Below, in pieces: positions 57,060 through 64,000 of a stretch of DNA of 64,000 nt. The DNA comes from an uncultured Cycloclasticus sp. (lineage in GTDB: Bacteria > Pseudomonadota > Gammaproteobacteria > Methylococcales > Cycloclasticaceae), in assembly GCA_913060865.1 (NCBI GenBank), contig CAJXTU010000012.1, forward strand, positions 1 to 64,000. The letters run 5' to 3'. The position numbers and the translations under genes are program-made. The notes under the pieces are model-generated. The model made no database searches and was not told the origin of the DNA. It was given only the letters and a program-made list of their open reading frames with translations. Position 1 is the stretch's first letter, and each line of letters starts with the position of its first letter.

Positions 57060-58158
57060 TTAAATTCCACTTTTTAAACTGGCTTCTATAAATTGGTCCA
57101 ATGCTCCATCGAGCACGGCCTGTGTATTGCCGGTTTCAACGCCGGTTCGTAAATCTTTAATTCGAGACTGATCTAATACATACGAGCGTATCTGACTTCC
57201 CCAGCCAATATCCGATTTACTTTCTTCTTGGGTTTGCTGATCGGCCATTTTCTTCTGCACTTCAAGCTCATACAACTTAGCTTTTAACTGCTTCATCGCT
57301 GTCGCCTTATTCTTGTGTTGAGAGCGATCGTTCTGACATTGAACGACTGTATTCGTTGGTTCATGTGTAATCCGCACCGCCGATTCGGTTTTGTTAACGT
57401 GCTGCCCGCCCGCACCACTAGCTCTATAGACATCTATTCTTAAGTCAGCCGGATTAATATCAATTTCAATATCATCATCAATTTCTGGCGACACAAAAAC
57501 AGCGGCAAACGACGTATGACGGCGGCTACCCGAGTCAAACGGGGATTTTCTAACCAATCGGTGTACACCAATTTCAGTTCTTAACCAGCCATAAACGTAA
57601 TCACCTTGAATAGAAATTGTCGCACTTTTAATACCCGCCACATCGCCCGCAGAGACTTCAATTAATTCTGTTTTAAAATTATGCTGCTCGGCCCAACGTA
57701 GGTACATACGCAAAATCATTTCGGCCCAGTCTTGAGCTTCTGTACCGCCAGAGCCTGATTGAATATCTAAAAAAGCGCTATTAGCATCCATATCGCCTGA
57801 GAACATCCGTTGAAATTCTAGATTTGCTACTTTCTTCTCGTACAGCTCTAAGTCAGCCTCAATGATTCCAACGGACTCATCATCACCCTCTTCAACGGCC
57901 ATTTCTAATAAGTCAGCTGCGTCGTCTAGGTCTTCATATAATTCAGTAAGGGTGTTAACGACGAGTTCTAATTGCCCTCTTTCCTTTCCTAAAGCTTGCG
58001 CATGGGCTGGGTCATTCCATGCCTCAGGGCTTTCAAGTTCTCTTAAAACTTCCGTTAAACGTTCTTCCTTTGTTTCAAAGTCAAAGATACCCCCTAAGAG
58101 AAACTGTCCGCTCTTTAAGGTCTGCAATTTTATTGGTAATTGGGTTTAGCTCACGCAT
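57060..58158 (-). CDS. prfB: Peptide chain release factor 2 (programmed +1 frameshift)
   Basis: RF2 releases peptides at UGA and UAA. Translation starts at ATG 58158 ([18 protein letters not shown]) and meets UGA after codon 25 (58083-58081). Here the ribosome shifts +1 at CTT-TGA-C, assisted by the internal Shine-Dalgarno-like AGGGGG. The AGGGGGTATCTTTGAC block is identical to that of E. coli. Total length is 365 residues, equal to E. coli RF2. SPF ([13 protein letters not shown]) recognises the stop codon and GGQ ([18 protein letters not shown]) triggers hydrolysis. Both 0-frame and +1 parts must be joined for annotation. Confidence 0.97.
58080..58097 (-). promoter_or_regulatory. prfB programmed frameshift signal
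   Basis: On the minus strand AGGGGG, a 3-nt spacer, and CTT-TGA-C form the autoregulatory +1 shift site. Low RF2 leaves UGA unoccupied and favours shifting, so RF2 controls its own synthesis. Confidence 0.95.
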
Positions 58159-58174
58159 AACAGAAAAACGTTAT

Positions 58175-58621
58175 CTATTCAGTTGTCACTGGTTCTTCAG
58201 AACCTTGCAATAAAGCATCTAGGGTGTGCCATGGTAAAGTCGCGCACTTAACACGCGCCGGGTATTCACAAACGCCTGCTAATACGGCTAATTTACCTAA
58301 CTCATCCATTTCAACCTTTTCACCTGTCGCCATTTTATGAAATAAGGCAAACAAATGTTGTGCTTCGTCTTCGGTTAAGCCTTTTACAATATCCGTCATT
58401 AATGACGCAGAGGCAGTAGAGATTGCACAACCTTGCCCTTGAAAACTAGCATCACTAATTTTGCCGTCCGCAAACTTTATAAATAACGTTAAACGATCGC
58501 CACATAAGGGATTAAAACCATCGATTTGACGATCCGCATCATCCATCGCACGGAAGTTTCTCGGGTTTCTATTGTGATCAAAAATAACTTCTTGATATAG
58601 GTCTCTTAAATCATCCAACAT
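58175..58621 (-). CDS. sufU: SUF system scaffold/sulfur-transfer protein SufU
   Basis: A 148-residue SufU/IscU-family protein. Three cysteines are conserved: NPLCGDRLTLF, GQGCAISTASASLM and VKCATLPWHTL, with a zinc-type Asp/Gly environment (CGDR). In Bacillus SufU is a zinc protein that accepts sulfur from SufS. Here it follows SufS with a one-base TAATG overlap. No sufE or sufA is in this cluster, so SufU likely takes the sulfur-transfer role. Confidence 0.93.
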   Translation of the reverse strand: MLDDLRDLYQEVIFDHNRNPRNFRAMDDADRQIDGFNPLCGDRLTLFIKFADGKISDASFQGQGCAISTASASLMTDIVKGLTEDEAQHLFALFHKMATGEKVEMDELGKLAVLAGVCEYPARVKCATLPWHTLDALLQGSEEPVTTE

Positions 58622-59862
58622 TAGCCAAACATCTCTATTAGGTTTTCAATTCCAGCCATTAAGGCATCCACTTCTTGGTGCGTATTATACATGGCAAAAG
58701 ATGCTCGAGCAGTGGCAGGTACTCCAAAAAAATCCATAACGGGCATTGCGCAATGGTGCCCAGCACGTACCGCTATACCTTGGTGGTCCATCATTGTTCC
58801 GATATCGTGTGGATGAATACCTTCTAGAACAAAAGATAAAATCGCACCTTTATTTTTAGCTGTACCAATAATTCTTAACTTTTTAATTCGCTTCGCTTGC
58901 TCTGTTGCGTACTCCAACAAACTATTTTCGTGTGCTGCAATCGCATCAATACCTATCTTATTGACATAATCAATGGCCGCACCTAAACCAATTGTCCCCG
59001 CGATATTTGGCGTGCCCGCTTCAAACTTATAAGGAACTTTGCTATAAACCGTCTTATCAAATGTGACGACGCTAATCATATCGCCTCCTCCTTGATATGG
59101 TGCCATCTGCTCCAGTTGTTCCATTTTTCCGTACAAAGCGCCTATGCCTGTTGGCGCATATAATTTATGCCCAGAAAACACATAAAACTCGCAATCAAGT
59201 GCTTGAACATCAACTGCAATGTGCGGAATGGCTTGTGCGCCATCCACAAGAACAGGGATATTGTGTTGGTGAAGTAGCTCAATCATTTGCTGGATCGGGT
59301 TAATCGTACCCAACGCATTCGACATGTGAGAGATAGCGGCAAACTTAGTTTTGTTACTAATCAGCGCTTCAAACTCTTCAAAGACCAACTCGCCCTGTTC
59401 ATTTATTGGCGCTACTTTTAATTTAGCACCGGTTTTTTCACATAACATCTGCCAAGGCACTATGTTTGAGTGATGCTCCATTGCCGTGATAAGAATTTCA
59501 TCGCCAACAGATATTTTTTCTGCAAATGCATTCGCAACCAAATTAATTGCTTCGGTTGCACCACGTGCAAAGACTATTTCTTTTTCTGAGCTAGCATTTA
59601 AAAACGTTTGTACCTTTTTACGTGCATTCTCGTACGATAACGTCGCCCGTTCACTTAGTGTATGTACACCTCGGTGAATATTGGCGTTATCATTCTGGTA
59701 ATATTGAACGATACTATCAATTACCGCCTTAGGTTTTTGACTTGTCGCTGCGTTATCAAGGTAAACCAATGGTTTACCACGAACTTGTTGATCCAGGACT
59801 GGGAAGTCCTGACGGATTCGCTCTACATCATAGGCCGCTATATTGTCTACTTGTTGATTCAT
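58621..59862 (-). CDS. sufS: Cysteine desulfurase SufS
   Basis: A PLP enzyme that releases sulfur from cysteine. 413 residues from ATG 59862, which overlaps the sufD stop as ATGA; the ORF could be extended 6 bp upstream to GTG. The PLP lysine lies in FSGHKLYAPTGIGALYG, the active Cys in RAGHHCAMPVMDFF, and the cofactor His in ITAMEHHSNIVPW. It belongs to the class II (SufS/CsdA) desulfurases that need an accessory partner, here SufU. Confidence 0.95.
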   Translation of the reverse strand: MNQQVDNIAAYDVERIRQDFPVLDQQVRGKPLVYLDNAATSQKPKAVIDSIVQYYQNDNANIHRGVHTLSERATLSYENARKKVQTFLNASSEKEIVFARGATEAINLVANAFAEKISVGDEILITAMEHHSNIVPWQMLCEKTGAKLKVAPINEQGELVFEEFEALISNKTKFAAISHMSNALGTINPIQQMIELLHQHNIPVLVDGAQAIPHIAVDVQALDCEFYVFSGHKLYAPTGIGALYGKMEQLEQMAPYQGGGDMISVVTFDKTVYSKVPYKFEAGTPNIAGTIGLGAAIDYVNKIGIDAIAAHENSLLEYATEQAKRIKKLRIIGTAKNKGAILSFVLEGIHPHDIGTMMDHQGIAVRAGHHCAMPVMDFFGVPATARASFAMYNTHQEVDALMAGIENLIEMFG

Positions 59863-61190
59863 AACCACTCTTTTTTTATCCCCGCTTGTGGGAAACGTTT
59901 AAGCAACTCATCTAACACAGCGAGTCGCAGAGGTTCGAAAGGGATATGCTCAATCATTTCATTTGCAAATGCAAAGGTCAGCATGTTTTTGGCCGTTTGT
60001 TCATCAGCGCCACGCGAACGTAAATAGAAAATCGCCGTATCGTCCAATTGACCAACGGTCACACCGTGGGCGCATTTTACATCATCAGCATAAATTTCAA
60101 GCTGAGGTTTAGCATCCGCCTCTGCGCGATCAGATAACAATAAGTTACGGTTGTTCATTTTCGCATCAGTCTTTTGTGCATCCTGCGCCACAATAATTCG
60201 ACCTTGAAACACACCACGCGAAGCATCGCCTAACACACCTTTATAAAACTCGTTGCTCACAGCGTGAGGTTGAGCATGATTAACGCGCGTATGATTATCC
60301 ATATGTTGACGATCCTGTCCAACGTACAGCCCATCTAAGGTGCAATCAGACGCTTCACCTAATGTTGCGTGTATTTCACAGCGTGATAAGCTCGCTCCGA
60401 ATGTATAGTTGTATTGATTGAAAATGGCATTCTTTTCAAGACGCGAATACACCCCCCCAATATGAAAGGCTTTTAAGGATTCCGCCTGAAAACGGTTATG
60501 CGTTAAATTTGCATTAGGCTCCACAACAACTTCAGTAATAACATTGGTGTGGTAACACGACGCTTCTACCGCATGAAAGGTTTCAATAACACTTGCTTTT
60601 GATGATGCTTTTGCAAGCACTAAATTTCGACTATTACTTAGTTTAAGCGCCGCCTCTTTTGATGAAATAAAAGCTAATTGAATCGGTTTTTCAAGCACTG
60701 TATTTTCTGCAATTGAAATAACGGCACCATCGGTAAATAAGGCTGTATTAAAATTAATAAAACCAAGCGCGGTTGATTCAACTGTTGAGTCCAATAAAGA
60801 CTTAACCAACGCTTCATGTTCAGACAAACCTTCACTTAACGCGGAAACAGTAACCCCATCAGGTAGCCCATCCATTGAAGAAAGTTCAGCTTGATAAAAA
60901 CCATCGACAAAGACGAGGTGGTAACAACCTTCTAATAAAACCGTCTTGACGAATGCTGCGTCAATCTTGCCTGCCTGTTCAGATACGGTGAACTGCTTTT
61001 TCTCAATCGGCGATATATTAGTATAACGCCACTCTTCTTCACGAAACGTTGGAAAGCCTGTGGCTGAAAATGTTTTAGACGCTTTCTTTCGTAGTTTATT
61101 TAACCAATCAACGTCATAGCCAATTAAATGGTTCTCTTGTGCTGACAACAAGCTCGTGTAATGCGCATTCGGTAAATGTGTAACAGACAT
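59859..61190 (-). CDS. sufD: Fe-S cluster assembly protein SufD
   Basis: SufD pairs with SufB and SufC in the SufBC2D scaffold. The 443-residue protein has the beta-helix core with HATLGEASDCTLDGLYVG and QNRNLLLSD-type strands (NNRNLLLSDRAEADAKPQLEIYADDV in pieces, ending KCAHGVTVGQLD), which is the SufB/D signature. It is 2 bp from sufC. Confidence 0.95.
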   Translation of the reverse strand: MSVTHLPNAHYTSLLSAQENHLIGYDVDWLNKLRKKASKTFSATGFPTFREEEWRYTNISPIEKKQFTVSEQAGKIDAAFVKTVLLEGCYHLVFVDGFYQAELSSMDGLPDGVTVSALSEGLSEHEALVKSLLDSTVESTALGFINFNTALFTDGAVISIAENTVLEKPIQLAFISSKEAALKLSNSRNLVLAKASSKASVIETFHAVEASCYHTNVITEVVVEPNANLTHNRFQAESLKAFHIGGVYSRLEKNAIFNQYNYTFGASLSRCEIHATLGEASDCTLDGLYVGQDRQHMDNHTRVNHAQPHAVSNEFYKGVLGDASRGVFQGRIIVAQDAQKTDAKMNNRNLLLSDRAEADAKPQLEIYADDVKCAHGVTVGQLDDTAIFYLRSRGADEQTAKNMLTFAFANEMIEHIPFEPLRLAVLDELLKRFPQAGIKKEWL

Positions 61191-61192
61191 AT

Positions 61193-61945
61193 TTAACTCG
61201 CCAATTTTTCATCAACCCAAGCATAACCCTGCTCTTCTAACTCGAGGGCTAATTCGGGACCACCCGATTTGACAACCTTACCGTGCGCCAACACATGAAC
61301 ATAATCCGGTTTAATGTAATCTAATAAGCGTTGATAATGAGTGATCAATACAAATGAGCGTTTAGGATCACGTAAACGGTTAACCCCTTCTGCTACAACT
61401 TGAAGTGCATCAATATCAAGACCCGAATCTGTTTCATCGAGCAGACATAACGTAGGCTCTAGTACGGACATTTGTAAAATCTCATTACGTTTTTTCTCGC
61501 CACCTGAGAAGCCTTCGTTAACGGCACGGTATAGAAATTTCTCATCCATATCCAAATCCTTCATCTTACCTTTCACCATGGAAATAAAATCCATCGCGTC
61601 CAGTTCAGCTAAACCTTGGAACTTACGAATGCCATTCAACGCGGCTTTAAGGAAATAGATATTGCTCACACCGGGTACTTCAACAGGGTATTGAAACGCC
61701 AAAAAAACACCTGCCCATGCGCGTTCTTCAACACTCATTTCAAATAAATCTTGACCGTTAAATAACACACGACCTTCAGTAATATCGTAACCTTCTCTGC
61801 CCGAAAGAATATACGACAGAGTACTTTTACCGGAACCATTAGGCCCCATAATTGCGTGCACTTCACCTGTGCCAATTTCTAAGTTAATACCTTTAAGAAT
61901 TTCTTTTCCGTCAACACTTACGTGCAAATTTTCAACCTTTAACAT
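61193..61945 (-). CDS. sufC: Fe-S assembly ATPase SufC
   Basis: An ABC-type ATPase driving SufBCD conformational change. The protein has 250 residues, with Walker A MGPNGSGKSTLSY (about 34-46), a SufC-type signature NEGFSGGEKKRNEILQM, Walker B LCLLDETDSGLD and the H-loop ITHYQRLLDYI. These features separate SufC from transporters. Confidence 0.97.
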   Translation of the reverse strand: MLKVENLHVSVDGKEILKGINLEIGTGEVHAIMGPNGSGKSTLSYILSGREGYDITEGRVLFNGQDLFEMSVEERAWAGVFLAFQYPVEVPGVSNIYFLKAALNGIRKFQGLAELDAMDFISMVKGKMKDLDMDEKFLYRAVNEGFSGGEKKRNEILQMSVLEPTLCLLDETDSGLDIDALQVVAEGVNRLRDPKRSFVLITHYQRLLDYIKPDYVHVLAHGKVVKSGGPELALELEEQGYAWVDEKLAS

Positions 61946-61971
61946 GTCTTTGTTCCTTAACTATTTATTTA

Positions 61972-63420
61972 TTAACCAACACTGCCTTCAAGACTAATGC
62001 CGAGTAGGGCCTGCGCTTCCACCGCAAACTCCATGGGTAATTCTTTAAACACTTCCTTACAAAATCCATTCACAATCATTGATACTGCATCTTCAGCTGA
62101 AATGCCGCGCTGCATACAATAAAATAATTGGTCTTCGCTGATTTTTGATGTGGATGCTTCGTGTTCAATTGTCGCACTGGGGTGTTTTGTTTCTATGTAT
62201 GGGAATGTATGAGCCCCACACTGATCACCCATTAACAAGGAATCACATTGTGTGTAATTCCGTGCATTTTCAGCATTACGTCCAATTTTAACAAGGCCAC
62301 GGTAGGTATTTTGGCCGTGCCCTGCCGAGATACCTTTTGAGATAATCGTACTGCTAGTGTTTTTTCCAACGTGCATCATCTTCGTACCGGTATCGGCTTG
62401 TTGATAATTATTGGTTAGCGCTACTGAATAAAACTCACCAACAGAATTATCTCCCTTCAAAACAACACTGGGGTATTTCCAGGTGATCGCTGAGCCTGTT
62501 TCAACTTGTGTCCAAGAGACTTTTGCATTGTCTTCGCGACAGTCCGCGCGCTTAGTAACAAAATTATAAATACCACCTAGGCCATTTTCATCGCCTGGAT
62601 ACCAGTTCTGTACCGTTGAGTACTTGATCTCAGCATCCTTCAAGATAACCAGCTCAACCACTGCCGCATGTAACTGATTTTCATCACGCATAGGTGCGGT
62701 ACAGCCTTCAAGGTAGCTAACATGGCTGCCTTCATCGGCAATGATTAAGGTTCGTTCAAACTGCCCCGTGTTAGCGGCATTAATTCTAAAGTAAGTAGAT
62801 AGCTCCATAGGGCAGCGTACGCCTTTAGGGATATAAACAAAGGAACCATCACTAAACACTGCCGCATTAAGTGCCGCATAAAAATTATCAAACTGAGATA
62901 CCACAGTACCCAGGTATTGTTTGATCAGTTCAGGGTGCTCCTTAACCGCCTCTGAGAAAGAGCAAAATATAACACCCGCTTCGGCCAACTTGTCTTTGAA
63001 TGTGGTCGCAACAGAAACACTGTCGAATACCGCATCAACAGCAACACCTGCTAGACGCATTTGTTCTTCTAAGGGAATCCCTAACTTATTATAAGTACTG
63101 ATCAACTCAGGATCGACTTCATCCAAACTCTTTGGCCCATCTTCCATGCTTTTTGGCGCAGAATAATAGCTGATATCCTGAAAATCTATTTTAGGAAATT
63201 CAACAAATGACCACTCAGGGTGCTCCATTGTTAACCAATGACGGTAGGCTTCTAATCGCCATTCGAGTAAAAACTCAGGCTCTTCTTTTATTGCTGATAA
63301 GGCTCTAATAACACCCTCATTTAAACCGGGCAAAAATGAATTAGACTCAATGTCCGTGACGAAGCCATCTTTGTACTCTTGGCCAATCATATTTTTTAAA
63401 TTTTCATTAGATGCTGACAT
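61972..63420 (-). CDS. sufB: Fe-S cluster assembly protein SufB
   Basis: The 482-residue scaffold subunit on which clusters form. Typical segments: [20 protein letters not shown] with the conserved Cys, [35 protein letters not shown] and [18 protein letters not shown]. It starts directly after the regulator stop codon and is 26 bp from sufC. Confidence 0.97.
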   Translation of the reverse strand: MSASNENLKNMIGQEYKDGFVTDIESNSFLPGLNEGVIRALSAIKEEPEFLLEWRLEAYRHWLTMEHPEWSFVEFPKIDFQDISYYSAPKSMEDGPKSLDEVDPELISTYNKLGIPLEEQMRLAGVAVDAVFDSVSVATTFKDKLAEAGVIFCSFSEAVKEHPELIKQYLGTVVSQFDNFYAALNAAVFSDGSFVYIPKGVRCPMELSTYFRINAANTGQFERTLIIADEGSHVSYLEGCTAPMRDENQLHAAVVELVILKDAEIKYSTVQNWYPGDENGLGGIYNFVTKRADCREDNAKVSWTQVETGSAITWKYPSVVLKGDNSVGEFYSVALTNNYQQADTGTKMMHVGKNTSSTIISKGISAGHGQNTYRGLVKIGRNAENARNYTQCDSLLMGDQCGAHTFPYIETKHPSATIEHEASTSKISEDQLFYCMQRGISAEDAVSMIVNGFCKEVFKELPMEFAVEAQALLGISLEGSVG

Positions 63421-63891
63421 CTAGTTCTCCACTTTTAAATCATTTATTTTCACAGTCTCTGGCACGCTAAAACTCACCGCCTGTTGTCTAACGGGGGTAA
63501 CCATATCGGCCAAACTAACCGCCTCTATTGCCGTATAGACCGCTCGATTAATCAAATGCCAGTTACCTTTAATTTCACACGATGATTCTTGCTCACATAA
63601 ACCCGAAACCGTACTGCATTCAGTCATACTAATTGGGCCTTCTATCGCAGTGATAATTTCAGCAACGTTTGTTTCGCTAGGCTTTTTAGCTAATGCATAA
63701 CCACCTTTCGAGCCACGATGAGACACTAAAACATTGTTTTTTGTTAACAACTTCAGAATCTTGCTGACTGTTGGTAGCGCAACACCCGTTACGTTCGTTA
63801 AATCGGAAGCTGCATGAAACGCATCCGGATGATGGGCGATGTGCGTTAAAATAACGCTCGCATAATCTGTTAATTTACTAACTCTAAGCAT
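63421..63891 (-). CDS. Rrf2-family SUF system regulator
   Basis: A 156-residue Rrf2/IscR-like regulator of the SUF-linked subfamily. The winged helix spans residues 1-65 (KLTDYASVILTHIAHH in part; GVALPTVSKILKLLTKNNVL in part). Three cysteines, C92, C99 and C105, in TECSTVSGLCEQESSC match the cluster-binding positions of IscR. It probably senses iron-sulfur status and represses its own operon through the palindrome 10 bp upstream. Confidence 0.94.
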   Translation of the reverse strand: MLRVSKLTDYASVILTHIAHHPDAFHAASDLTNVTGVALPTVSKILKLLTKNNVLVSHRGSKGGYALAKKPSETNVAEIITAIEGPISMTECSTVSGLCEQESSCEIKGNWHLINRAVYTAIEAVSLADMVTPVRQQAVSFSVPETVKINDLKVEN

Positions 63892-63900
63892 GATAACCTC

Positions 63901-63929
63901 GTATATAGTACTATTTTAGTACTATATAC
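63901..63929. promoter_or_regulatory. Perfect inverted repeat, predicted operator of the suf operon
   Basis: The 13-bp arms GTATATAGTACTA (63901-63913) and TAGTACTATATAC (63917-63929) are exact inverted repeats around TTT. The core ACTATTTTAGT matches the centre of the IscR type-1 consensus (ACTRWWWYAGT), but the outer bases differ. It ends 10 bp from the regulator's start codon, where a bound Rrf2 protein would block expression of the whole operon. Confidence 0.8.
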
Positions 63930-64000
63930 TTTCACTGTATACGACTATTTGAAGTAAAACCAAATTAAATTGATAATAAAGGACGGTTTTAAGTCACTAA

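Noticed and set aside
1-64000. CRISPR arrays, prophage genes, insertion sequences and rRNA genes
   Set aside because: I looked for regularly spaced repeats, transposase or phage motifs and rRNA-like stretches on both strands and saw none. The attC-like sites are the only mobile-element signals found.

Overview
This window reads as a chromosomal segment from a marine-type gammaproteobacterium of moderate, AT-leaning base composition. The gene orders cysS-ppi-lpxH, lepA-lepB-rnc-era-recO-pdxJ, truA-trpFBA-accD-folC-SPOR-cvpA-purF-metZ, nadB/rpoE-rseA-rseC-degQ and sdhCDAB-sdhE-ygfX are all familiar from Gammaproteobacteria. The mixture recalls Thiotrichales-like genera such as Methylophaga or Cycloclasticus, but that placement is inference only. 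The first 44 bases are not biological: positions 12-44 are an Illumina Nextera adapter with the Tn5 mosaic end, so the left edge is probably an untrimmed contig end.

Layout. (1) 1-7.2 kb: tRNA-Pro, folD, cysS, a secreted cyclophilin, lpxH, a DUF455 ferritin-like protein, sthA and a SIMPL-domain protein. (2) 7.2-14 kb: a nitrate-type uptake module with tandem NtrC sites, a sigma-54 promoter, an ANTAR-type RNA leader and terminator, an outer-membrane porin, a NasT-like antiterminator, a second ANTAR leader and terminator, then an ABC transporter (binding protein, permease, double ATPase). (3) 14-18.6 kb: acnB, a TANGO2/NRDE protein, a small coiled-coil membrane protein and a YebC-family protein. 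(4) 18.6-27.1 kb: an accessory region. It holds a LysR regulator and FAD monooxygenase, a fatty-acyl-CoA synthase pseudogene with three lesions, a Rho-like ATPase lacking Rho's RNA-binding domain beside a one-domain RRM protein, and a small cluster of integron cassettes (at least three attC-like sites) with no integrase in view. (5) 27.1-42.7 kb: a nearly gapless minus-strand run from lepA to metZ covering translation, protein export, RNA processing, tryptophan, fatty-acid, folate, purine and methionine synthesis. (6) 42.8-48 kb: the envelope-stress operon rpoE-rseA-rseC-degQ, apparently without rseB, and the divergent nadB. (7) 47.8-54.7 kb: succinate dehydrogenase with assembly factors at both ends of its operon (SDHAF4-type first, sdhE near the end), divergent ygfZ, and SCO1/CtaG cytochrome-oxidase assembly genes. 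(8) 54.8-64 kb: a Yip1 membrane protein near a perfect FNR-type box, lysS, prfB with the classical +1 frameshift site, and the SUF iron-sulfur operon (Rrf2 regulator, sufB, C, D, S, U) behind a perfect 13-bp inverted repeat.

The most distinctive features are the two-layer control of the nitrate module (NtrC/sigma-54 initiation plus two ANTAR-type attenuators flanking the regulator's own gene), the short Rho-like ATPase next to an RRM gene, the integrase-less cassette cluster, and the missing rseB. All functional statements come from reading motifs, gene order and complementarity by eye; no database search or folding calculation was run.
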